Assembly: GCA_964389205.1 (NCBI GenBank)
Contig: CAYMDH010000011.1
Coordinates: 1-64,000, forward strand
DNA: 64,000 nt
Reading direction: 5' to 3'
DNA from: Leptobacterium sp964389205
GTDB taxonomy: Bacteria > Bacteroidota > Bacteroidia > Flavobacteriales > Flavobacteriaceae
Below, piece by piece: positions 34,065 through 42,257 of this stretch. The first letter of the stretch is position 1; the number at the start of each line of letters is the position of its first letter. Below the pieces are notes generated by a model. The model did no database searches and was not told where the DNA came from. It saw only the letters and a list, made by a program, of their open reading frames with translations. The translations under genes were made by a program, and so were the position numbers.

Positions 34065-35786
34065 ATGGCGTCGCATTACGAAGCACCAATACGTAGACCC
34101 TTAGTTACCGGTGATAAAACTTATCACGATGTAACTGTTGATATTGCCGCACCTGTAGAAGGTAGAGCTAACAAACAATGGTGGATTGTTTTTTCCATAG
34201 CATTGATAGCTTTCCTTTGGGGTATAGGTTGTATCATTTATACAATTTCAACAGGTATTGGTACTTGGGGACTAAACAAAACAGTAGGTTGGGCATGGGA
34301 TATTACTAACTTTGTTTGGTGGGTAGGTATCGGGCATGCAGGAACACTTATTTCAGCTGTACTTTTATTATTCCGTCAAAAATGGAGAATGGCAATTAAC
34401 CGTTCTGCAGAAGCAATGACAATATTCTCAGTAGTTCAGGCAGGACTTTTTCCAATTATTCATATGGGACGTCCTTGGTTGGCATATTGGGTTTTACCTA
34501 TACCAAATCAATTTGGATCATTATGGGTAAACTTTAATTCTCCTTTGCTTTGGGATGTATTTGCAATTTCAACGTATTTATCTGTTTCATTAGTATTCTG
34601 GTGGACAGGTTTATTGCCTGACTTTGCAATGATCAGAGATAGAGCAATTAAACCATTCCAAAAGAAAATTTATAGCATATTGAGTTTTGGTTGGACAGGT
34701 AGAGCTAAAGATTGGCAACGTTTTGAAGAAGTATCTTTAGTGCTTGCAGGATTAGCAACACCATTGGTACTTTCAGTACATACCATTGTATCTTTTGACT
34801 TTGCTACTTCAGTAATTCCTGGATGGCATACAACGATTTTTCCTCCTTACTTTGTAGCAGGGGCAATCTTCTCTGGTTTTGCGATGGTAAATACGCTTCT
34901 AATCATTATGCGTAAAGTTTGTCATCTTGAAAATTATATTACAGTACAACATATAGAACTAATGAACATTGTAATCATGATTACAGGGTCTATAGTGGGT
35001 TGTGCTTATATAACAGAATTAGTAATTGCATGGTACTCTGGAGTAGAATACGAACAGTATGCTTTCTTGAACAGAGCGACAGGACCTTATTGGTGGGCAT
35101 ACTGGTCAATGATGACTTGTAATGTTATTACACCACAAGTAATGTGGTTTAAAAAGATTCGTACAAGTATCATGGCATCATTTATTATTTCAATTATAGT
35201 AAATATTGGAATGTGGTTTGAACGTTTTGTAATTATTGTTACATCGTTGCATAGAGATTATTTACCATCATCATGGACAATGTTCTCGCCAACATTTGTA
35301 GATATTGGAATCTTTATAGGTACTATAGGTTTCTTTTTTGTACTCTTCTTATTATATGCAAGAACTTTCCCGGTAATTGCACAAGCAGAGGTAAAAACTA
35401 TTTTGAAATCATCTGGAGATAGATATAAGAAATTAAGAGATGCTGGAAAACCATTATATGAAAAAGCAATAGGTAAAAATGTTGTAAAAACTAAAGAGGC
35501 ACCAGCTACTAAAGATCAAGATGCTACAGAAAAAACAAACGAACTTCTAGGAAGTTTAGGTACTTTTGATGCAGCAACTCAAACAGCTGATAAACTTCAA
35601 AAAGTAAATGGTATTGGACCAGTAATGGAAAAGACATTGAATCAAATAGGTATATTTACTTTTGATCAGGTGAGTAAAATGACAGCTAAAGAATACGATC
35701 TTTTAGACCAAATTACAGGTTCATTTCCTGGTAGAGCACAACGAGATGATTGGGCTGGACAGGCTGAAAAATTAAAAAATAATTAA
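34065..35786 (+). CDS. actC: Alternative complex III subunit ActC (NrfD-like) with C-terminal HhH tail
   Basis: A quinol-binding membrane subunit with the NrfD/PsrC fold (about ten membrane segments over residues 35-460; VGIGHAGTLISAVLLLFRQ, VLSVHTIVSFDFA, ERFVIIVTSLHRDYLPSSW). The protein has 573 residues, with about 100 beyond the last membrane segment. The final 65 form a helix-hairpin-helix-like unit (KVNGIGPVMEKTLNQIGIFT; GSFPGRAQRDDWAGQAEKL). It resembles tails seen on some ribosomal L21 and NuoE proteins. The tail is predicted to be cytoplasmic. The function of this fusion is unknown. actD begins four bases after the stop. Confidence 0.92.
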   Translation: MASHYEAPIRRPLVTGDKTYHDVTVDIAAPVEGRANKQWWIVFSIALIAFLWGIGCIIYTISTGIGTWGLNKTVGWAWDITNFVWWVGIGHAGTLISAVLLLFRQKWRMAINRSAEAMTIFSVVQAGLFPIIHMGRPWLAYWVLPIPNQFGSLWVNFNSPLLWDVFAISTYLSVSLVFWWTGLLPDFAMIRDRAIKPFQKKIYSILSFGWTGRAKDWQRFEEVSLVLAGLATPLVLSVHTIVSFDFATSVIPGWHTTIFPPYFVAGAIFSGFAMVNTLLIIMRKVCHLENYITVQHIELMNIVIMITGSIVGCAYITELVIAWYSGVEYEQYAFLNRATGPYWWAYWSMMTCNVITPQVMWFKKIRTSIMASFIISIIVNIGMWFERFVIIVTSLHRDYLPSSWTMFSPTFVDIGIFIGTIGFFFVLFLLYARTFPVIAQAEVKTILKSSGDRYKKLRDAGKPLYEKAIGKNVVKTKEAPATKDQDATEKTNELLGSLGTFDAATQTADKLQKVNGIGPVMEKTLNQIGIFTFDQVSKMTAKEYDLLDQITGSFPGRAQRDDWAGQAEKLKNN

Positions 35787-35789
35787 TGT

Positions 35790-36314
35790 ATGAGCACTAA
35801 AGTTGTACAAGCATTATATAATGATGATGACATTTTAATGGATGCAGTTAAGAAAGTGAAAGCTGCACATCATCATATAGAAGAAGTTTACTGTCCATTT
35901 CCAGTACATGGTCTAGACAAAGCTATGGGATTAGCACCTACAAGAATAGCAATTACGTCTTTTATGTATGGATTATTAGGACTATCTGTAGCAATTACGA
36001 TGATGAATTTCATTATGATTCAAGATTGGCCTCAAGACATTGGAGGAAAGCCTAGTTTTAGTTATATAACTAACCTCCCTGCTTTTGTGCCAATTATGTT
36101 TGAGATGACTGTATTTTTTGCAGCGCATTTAATGGTAATTACTTTTTATATGAGAAGTAAATTATGGCCTTTTAAGAAAGCAGAGAATCCAGATGTAAGA
36201 ACAACAGACGATCATTTTTTAATGGAAGTAGCTGTTCATGGTAATGAAAAAGAGGTAAAAGCATTACTAGAAGAAACAGGAGCCTTAGAAATCAATATTT
36301 CAGAAAAGCATTAA
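35790..36314 (+). CDS. actD: Alternative complex III subunit ActD (DUF3341)
   Basis: A 174-residue small membrane subunit. The N-terminal soluble part (DAVKKVKAAHHHIEEVYCPF; HGLDKAMGLAPTRIA) is followed by a two-helix membrane hairpin (near 55-80 and 98-120) and a short charged tail. It matches the DUF3341 family that always accompanies actC. It supports assembly of the complex and carries no cofactor motifs. Confidence 0.92.
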   Translation: MSTKVVQALYNDDDILMDAVKKVKAAHHHIEEVYCPFPVHGLDKAMGLAPTRIAITSFMYGLLGLSVAITMMNFIMIQDWPQDIGGKPSFSYITNLPAFVPIMFEMTVFFAAHLMVITFYMRSKLWPFKKAENPDVRTTDDHFLMEVAVHGNEKEVKALLEETGALEINISEKH

Positions 36315-36322
36315 TAATAGAT

Positions 36323-36880
36323 ATGAAAAGCTTTATTAACATAGGAATTGCATTAGGAGCAGCAATGCTATTGACTTCTTGTTTTAACAAGTCAAAACCT
36401 AATTATCAATTTTTTCCAAATATGTATGAATCTGTAGGATATGAAACCTATTCAGAATCTAATGCATTTGCCAATGGGGTAGAAGCGCAAACACCTCCTG
36501 AGAATACAATTAAAAGAGGATGGATGCCATTTACTTATGAAAATACTTTAGACGGTAAGGCGGCTGCATATGAAAATTTAAAAACTCCATTAGATTCTTT
36601 AAATATTGAAGAAGATTTAGCTACCGGAAAAGCATTGTATGATATTTATTGTGGTGTATGCCATGGAAAAAAAGGTGATGGAAAAGGAATATTGGTAGAT
36701 AGAGAAAAAATATTAGGAGTACCTAGTTACAAAGATAGAGATATTACTGAGGGTAGTATATACCATGTAATTTATTACGGTTTAAACTCTATGGGATCTT
36801 ATGCGGCTCAACTTAATGAAGAAGAACGTTGGCAAGTAACAGCATATGTTGAAAAACTAAGAGGCGATTTATTAAAATAA
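36323..36880 (+). CDS. actE: Alternative complex III subunit ActE, monoheme cytochrome c lipoprotein
   Basis: A 185-residue lipoprotein (LLTSCFNKSK, Cys as anchor) with a C-terminal cytochrome c domain: CGVCHGKKGDGKG provides the heme site, and the distal ligand is probably the Met in YGLNSMGSY. It would accept electrons from ActA and pass them to a soluble cytochrome or directly to the oxidase. It sits nine bases after actD in the operon. Confidence 0.92.
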   Translation: MKSFINIGIALGAAMLLTSCFNKSKPNYQFFPNMYESVGYETYSESNAFANGVEAQTPPENTIKRGWMPFTYENTLDGKAAAYENLKTPLDSLNIEEDLATGKALYDIYCGVCHGKKGDGKGILVDREKILGVPSYKDRDITEGSIYHVIYYGLNSMGSYAAQLNEEERWQVTAYVEKLRGDLLK

Positions 36881-36899
36881 TAAGAGATAGAATCAGGAT

Positions 36900-38273
36900 A
36901 TGTATACGTTTTCAAATAGATTAAGAATGGCAGCTTTCATTTTAATGGGAGTAGGTCTTCTTGGATTATTATACGGTTTTTGGTCTGCACCTTCTACTGT
37001 TGAAGAAGCAAAAGAGATAATAGCAAGCGCACATCACGATGATGGCCATGGAGGTGGAGATGCAGTGAAAGAAAACCACGATGCACCAGCACATGGAAAT
37101 GAACATGGTGGTAAAGAAACCAAAGAAAATCATGGAGAAACAGCTTCTCATGATGGAGGCGGAGGTCATGATGATGATCATGCTTTATTGAGCAAATTGC
37201 AAAATAAACCATGGGCAGCACTTTATGTAGCCGCGTTTTTCTTTATGATGATATCCTTAGGGGTTTTAGCTTTTTATGCAATTCAACGTGCAGCACAAGC
37301 AGGTTGGTCACCAGTACTCTTTAGAGTAATGGAAGGTATTACTGCTTATTTATTACCAGGAGTATTAATTGTATTTCTTATCCTAGTTTTATCTGGATTG
37401 CATTTAAATCATTTATTTGTATGGATGGATCCAGAAGTAGTAGCTCATGATAAGTTAATTCAAGGAAAATCATCTTATTTGAATGTGCCTTTCTTTTTAA
37501 TTAGAGCAGTGTTTTACATAGGAGGATGGGTTGCTTATAGACATTTTTCAAGAAAATTTTCAATTGCTCAAGATACGGCAGCAGACAACAGTTATTTTAA
37601 AAAGAATTTCAGAATATCTGCAGCATTCTTAGTATTCTATTTAATTACAGAATCTATGATGTCTTGGGATTGGATTATGAGTATAGACCCTCATTGGTTT
37701 AGTACATTGTTCGGATGGTATGTTTTTGCCAGTATGTTTGTTTCTGGTATCACAGTAATAGCTTTAATAACAATTTACTTAAAATCAAAAGGATACTTAG
37801 AAGATGTAAATGATAGTCACATTCATGATTTGGCTAAGTTTATGTTTGCGATTAGTATTTTCTGGACCTATTTATGGTTCTCACAATTTATGCTTATTTG
37901 GTATGCAGATATTCCTGAAGAAGTTACCTATTATGTATGGAGGTTTCAAGAGTATAAAATACCATTCTTAGGAATGTTAGTAATGAATTTTGCTTTCCCA
38001 ATATTAATACTGATGAATAGTGATTACAAACGTGTTAATTGGTTCGTAGTAATGGCAGGTATTGTTATTTTATTAGGTCATTACGTAGATATATTTAATA
38101 TGGTAATGCCAGGAACAGTAGGAGAGCATTGGTTTATTGGTATTGCAGAAATCGGAGGGATTTTATTCTTTTTAGGATTGTTTATTTATGTAGTGTTTAC
38201 AGCACTTACAAAAGCACCTTTATTAGCAAAAAGAAACCCATTTATTGAAGAAAGTAAACACTTTCATTATTAA
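36900..38273 (+). CDS. actF: Alternative complex III subunit ActF (second NrfD-like subunit)
   Basis: A 457-residue polytopic subunit homologous to ActC but without the quinol site function in characterised complexes. The first membrane segment (near 9-27) is followed by a His/Gly/Asp-rich loop at about residues 39-95 (HHDDGHGGGD, HGNEHGG, GGGGHDDDH) before the second segment. About nine further hydrophobic segments follow (YLWFSQFMLIWYADIPEE, IFNMVMPGTVGEHWF). The His-rich loop is low in complexity and could bind metal, or could just be a flexible insert. Regular operon spacing links it to actE and coxB. Confidence 0.9.
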   Translation: MYTFSNRLRMAAFILMGVGLLGLLYGFWSAPSTVEEAKEIIASAHHDDGHGGGDAVKENHDAPAHGNEHGGKETKENHGETASHDGGGGHDDDHALLSKLQNKPWAALYVAAFFFMMISLGVLAFYAIQRAAQAGWSPVLFRVMEGITAYLLPGVLIVFLILVLSGLHLNHLFVWMDPEVVAHDKLIQGKSSYLNVPFFLIRAVFYIGGWVAYRHFSRKFSIAQDTAADNSYFKKNFRISAAFLVFYLITESMMSWDWIMSIDPHWFSTLFGWYVFASMFVSGITVIALITIYLKSKGYLEDVNDSHIHDLAKFMFAISIFWTYLWFSQFMLIWYADIPEEVTYYVWRFQEYKIPFLGMLVMNFAFPILILMNSDYKRVNWFVVMAGIVILLGHYVDIFNMVMPGTVGEHWFIGIAEIGGILFFLGLFIYVVFTALTKAPLLAKRNPFIEESKHFHY

Positions 38274-38303
38274 TTAAATATTAAAAAGTAAACAGAATAA
38301 ATA

Positions 38304-39407
38304 ATGACTGCTTTTTTAACAATTATAGTTCTAGTACTTGTAGGTATAGCTATCTGGCAGATGACCAAAATTTTTGAGTTGTCTCAAATTAGAAGTGAAA
38401 AATCTCAAGTTGCAAATGATAGTGATAATAAATTGAATGGATATTTAATGTTCGCATTTTTAATATTCATTTACCTACTTACTATTTATTCTTTTTGGAA
38501 ATGGGGAGATTTCCCTCTAAGAAACCCAGCTTCAGAGCATGGTGTACAAGTAGACGAATTGATGTATTGGTCAATGGTGCTTATTTTCGTAGTGCAGATT
38601 ATTACACAAGCTTTACTTCATTATTTCGCTTTTAAATACAGAGGCGAAAAAGGAAAAAAAGCAGTATTTTTTGCAGACAATGATAAATTAGAATTTATCT
38701 GGACTGTTATCCCTGTTATAGTTTTGGCAGGCCTTATTACTTATGGGTTAATAACATGGACAGAGATTACAGATATCAATGATGAAGATGATCCTTTAGT
38801 TATTGAATTATATGCACAGCAGTTTAACTGGAAAGCACGATACGGAGGAGATGATAATGTATTAGGAAAAGCAAATGTACGTTTCTTACAAGATTATGAT
38901 GGACGTAATGTTATAGGGATAGATGATTCAGATTCTTACGGTAGAGATGATGTAGTATCTACAACAGAAATTCATTTACCTGTAGGAAGAAAAATTAACT
39001 TTAAAATGCGTTCGCAAGATGTATTACATTCTGCTTATATGCCGCATTTTAGAGCACAAATGAATTGTGTGCCAGGGATGATTACACAATTTTCGTTTGT
39101 ACCTACAATTACAACTAAAGAAATGAGGTTGGAACCTAATATTGTAGATAAAGTGCTTAGAACGAATAGAATTCGTGCCGCTAAAAATGAAAAGATTAAG
39201 AAAAAGAATATTTCATTAGCAGCAAATGGAGAACCAACAGAAGAATTGTTAGATCCATGGGAGTTTGATTATATTTTGCTATGTAATAAGATTTGTGGTA
39301 AATCACATTACAATATGCAAATGAAAATCATAGTTGAAACAGAAGAAGAGTTCAATAAATGGATGGCAGAGCAGCAAACATTTGGAAAAATGATTGCTTC
39401 AGAATAA
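38304..39407 (+). CDS. coxB: Cytochrome c oxidase subunit II
   Basis: A 367-residue subunit II of an aa3-type oxidase. There are two main membrane segments (near 50-70 and 90-115), preceded by an additional N-terminal hydrophobic segment. The CuA site is complete: LHSAYMPHFRAQMNC supplies the first His, and CNKICGKSHYNM supplies two Cys, one His and one Met. It receives electrons from cytochrome c or from the preceding complex III and passes them to subunit I. No fused heme domain is present. Its place at the end of the act operon fits a complex III-oxidase supercomplex. Confidence 0.94.
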   Translation: MTAFLTIIVLVLVGIAIWQMTKIFELSQIRSEKSQVANDSDNKLNGYLMFAFLIFIYLLTIYSFWKWGDFPLRNPASEHGVQVDELMYWSMVLIFVVQIITQALLHYFAFKYRGEKGKKAVFFADNDKLEFIWTVIPVIVLAGLITYGLITWTEITDINDEDDPLVIELYAQQFNWKARYGGDDNVLGKANVRFLQDYDGRNVIGIDDSDSYGRDDVVSTTEIHLPVGRKINFKMRSQDVLHSAYMPHFRAQMNCVPGMITQFSFVPTITTKEMRLEPNIVDKVLRTNRIRAAKNEKIKKKNISLAANGEPTEELLDPWEFDYILLCNKICGKSHYNMQMKIIVETEEEFNKWMAEQQTFGKMIASE

Positions 39408-39450
39408 AAAAATAGATAACAACACAAAAGAATTAACTTAGATATAGATT

Positions 39451-41277
39451 ATGTCAGCAACAGCAACAGCACATGTAGATGATCACGAACACGACGATCA
39501 CGGACATCATCATAAAGAAACATTTGTAACAAAATACATTTTTAGCCAAGATCATAAAATGATCTCAAAGCAGTATTTAATCACTGGTTTGATCATGGGG
39601 TTTATTGGTATTGCAATGTCGTTACTTTTTAGAATGCAACTAGCATGGCCTGGTGAATCTTCTCCAATTTTTGAAGCATTACTAGGTAAATGGGCACCAG
39701 ATGGCGTTATGGATGCAGATATCTATTTAGCATTGGTAACAATACACGGTACTATTATGGTATTCTTTGTATTAACAGCTGGGTTGAGTGGTACTTTTAG
39801 TAACTTATTAATACCATTACAAATAGGTGCACGGGATATGGCCTCAGGATTTTTAAACATGCTTTCTTATTGGATGTTTTTCCTTTCTAGTGTGATTATG
39901 GTTATCTCTTTGTTTGTAGAAGCAGGACCAGCATCAGCAGGGTGGACTATTTATCCTCCTTTAAGTGCATTGCCACAAGCACAGGCAGGATCTGGAGCAG
40001 GAATGACGTTATGGTTGGTATCGATGGCAATATTTATAGCATCTTCTCTATTAGGATCTCTAAATTATATTGTAACAGTTATTAATTTAAGAACCAAAGG
40101 AATGTCAATGACAAGATTGCCATTAACAATCTGGGCTTTCTTTGTGACTGCTATTATTGGAGTTGTTTCATTCCCTGTATTATTTTCTGCAGCATTATTG
40201 CTTATAATGGATAGAAGTTTTGGTACTTCGTTTTTCCTTTCAGATATATTTATTCAAGGAGAAGTGTTACATTATCAAGGAGGTTCGCCAGTATTGTTTG
40301 AACATTTATTCTGGTTCTTAGGACATCCTGAAGTTTATATTGTTTTATTACCAGCATTAGGAATAACATCAGAAGTAATTGCAACCAACTCTCGTAAACC
40401 AATTTTTGGATATCGAGCAATGGTAGGTTCTATATTAGCAATTGCATTTTTATCTACAATTGTTTGGGGTCACCATATGTTTATCTCAGGGATGAATCCA
40501 TTCTTAGGATCTGTATTTACATTTACAACTTTATTAATTGCAATTCCTTCAGCTGTAAAAGCATTTAATTATATTACAACATTATGGAAAGGTAATTTGC
40601 AATTTAACCCTGGTATGTTGTTTTCCATTGGATTGGTATCGACATTTATTACAGGAGGATTGACAGGAATTATATTAGGTGATAGTACCTTAGATATTAA
40701 TGTTCATGATACATATTTTGTAGTAGCTCACTTCCATTTAGTAATGGGTATTTCAGCTCTTTATGGATTGTTTGCTGGGGTTTATCATTGGTTCCCAAAA
40801 ATGTTTCAGGGGAGAATGATGAATAAAAACTTAGGATATATACACTTTTGGGTAACAGCAGTTTGTGCTTATGGTGTATTTTTCCCCATGCACTTTATAG
40901 GAATGGCAGGATTGCCAAGACGTTATTATGAAAATACTGCATTCCCAATGTTTGATGAGTTTCAAGATGTAAACGTTGTGATTACCATCTTTGCAATTAT
41001 AGCAGGAACAGCTCAATTGGTTTTCCTTTATAATTTTATTCGTAGTATTTTCTACGGAAAGAAAGGCCCACAAAACCCTTGGGATTCAAATACTTTAGAG
41101 TGGACGGCAGAAATGGAACATATTCATGGAAACTGGGATGGCCCTATTCCGCACGTACATCGTTGGCCGTATGATTATAGTAAAACAAATGAAAATGGAG
41201 AATATGTAATTCCAGAACAAGATTTTGTTCCACAGCATATTCCTTTACAAGATGGTGAAGAAGAAGTGAATCATTAA
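39451..41277 (+). CDS. coxA: Cytochrome c oxidase subunit I
   Basis: A 608-residue heme-copper oxidase catalytic subunit with twelve or more membrane segments. Heme a ligand: VTIHGTIMVFFVL. CuB ligands: WFLGHPEVYIVLLPA, with the His-Tyr pair of A-type oxidases, and WGHHMFISGM. Heme a and a3 ligands: HDTYFVVAHFHLVMG. The N-terminus carries a short His/Asp-rich stretch (HVDDHEHDDHGHHHKE). It is the last gene of the operon, followed by a strong terminator. Subunits III and IV are not encoded in this window. Confidence 0.96.
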   Translation: MSATATAHVDDHEHDDHGHHHKETFVTKYIFSQDHKMISKQYLITGLIMGFIGIAMSLLFRMQLAWPGESSPIFEALLGKWAPDGVMDADIYLALVTIHGTIMVFFVLTAGLSGTFSNLLIPLQIGARDMASGFLNMLSYWMFFLSSVIMVISLFVEAGPASAGWTIYPPLSALPQAQAGSGAGMTLWLVSMAIFIASSLLGSLNYIVTVINLRTKGMSMTRLPLTIWAFFVTAIIGVVSFPVLFSAALLLIMDRSFGTSFFLSDIFIQGEVLHYQGGSPVLFEHLFWFLGHPEVYIVLLPALGITSEVIATNSRKPIFGYRAMVGSILAIAFLSTIVWGHHMFISGMNPFLGSVFTFTTLLIAIPSAVKAFNYITTLWKGNLQFNPGMLFSIGLVSTFITGGLTGIILGDSTLDINVHDTYFVVAHFHLVMGISALYGLFAGVYHWFPKMFQGRMMNKNLGYIHFWVTAVCAYGVFFPMHFIGMAGLPRRYYENTAFPMFDEFQDVNVVITIFAIIAGTAQLVFLYNFIRSIFYGKKGPQNPWDSNTLEWTAEMEHIHGNWDGPIPHVHRWPYDYSKTNENGEYVIPEQDFVPQHIPLQDGEEEVNH

Positions 41278-41306
41278 ATAGAAGAGATAAAAACTAATAA
41301 TAATGT

Positions 41307-41341
41307 AAGTCGACCAAGAATTTTGTTCTTGGTCGACTTTT
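41307..41341 (+). terminator. Terminator of the act-cox operon
   Basis: A perfect 14-bp inverted repeat (AAGTCGACCAAGAA / TTCTTGGTCGACTT) with a five-base loop and T-rich 3' flank, 29 bases after the coxA stop. Confidence 0.88.
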
Positions 41342-41432
41342 GTTATTTCTAGACCCATCATCATTATATTTTTCTTGAGGTTTATTATCTTCTTTTATGT
41401 ATATTAACATAATCAATAAACATCACTATAGA

Positions 41433-42257
41433 ATGAAAAATATTGTTGTATTGCTCATATTATTTATGAGTGTATCAATACATGCTCAGCGAAAACCAAA
41501 AATAAAAGGGAATAGAAATGTGATAGAAGTAAGAGAAGACCTCCCTGCTTTTAATGCGATTCAATTAAATGACAATCTAAGTATTACATTACAAGGCACA
41601 TCTTCTGCAGGATATACATTAAAAGCAGATGATAATCTTATAGACGTGCTTAAATTCGAGGTAATGGATAGTACATTGATTATTAGTTCGTCTTATAGAA
41701 TTACAGCTAAAAAACGCTTAGATATTAATATAAATTACACAGAACTTAATGCCATTACTCTAAAGAATGGTAAAGTTGAAGTTAAAAATATTATTACTTC
41801 AGATGAGTTGTTTATTGATACCTTCGGTTCTTCTAAATTAAAGTTAGCAGCAAATGTAATGCTCATGAATGTACGTATGGGAGGAAATAGTGATGGAGAT
41901 TTTAAGATAGATGCAGATTCATTAACTGTAACCCTAAAAGATAAGGTTAATCTTAGTATTTATGGATCTGGTAAAACGAATAATGTGATGCTACAGAATA
42001 ATGCTTTACTTAACTTAGAGGGAGCTGTAGATAGTCTTTCTGTCCATTTAATAGGAAATACAAACTTTAAAGCGGCTAAATATGAGGCAGCAACTGTTAC
42101 TGCAAAACTAGAAGAATCTAGTAAAGCAAGAATTAATGCTTTTAAAATTCTAGATTTATCTGCCCGAGGAAATACTAAAACTTATCTTTATGGAAATCCA
42201 ATAATTACCATTTCAGAATTTTTAGATACTTCTCAATTGCACAAAAAAAAAAATTAG
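41433..42257 (+). CDS. Secreted DUF2807 (head GIN domain) protein
   Basis: A 274-residue exported protein (signal FMSVSIHAQ) with the beta-solenoid head-GIN domain typical of Bacteroidota: AFNAIQLNDNLSITLQG, KRLDININYTELNAITLKNG and the repeated short strands through LDLSARGNTKTYLYG. The start at 41433 gives a proper signal peptide, while the frame's earlier ATG at 41397 does not. Function is unknown; members are thought to be surface or periplasmic adhesive solenoids. Its stop codon overlaps that of the convergent acyl-CoA oxidase-like gene. Confidence 0.8.
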   Translation: MKNIVVLLILFMSVSIHAQRKPKIKGNRNVIEVREDLPAFNAIQLNDNLSITLQGTSSAGYTLKADDNLIDVLKFEVMDSTLIISSSYRITAKKRLDININYTELNAITLKNGKVEVKNIITSDELFIDTFGSSKLKLAANVMLMNVRMGGNSDGDFKIDADSLTVTLKDKVNLSIYGSGKTNNVMLQNNALLNLEGAVDSLSVHLIGNTNFKAAKYEAATVTAKLEESSKARINAFKILDLSARGNTKTYLYGNPIITISEFLDTSQLHKKKN

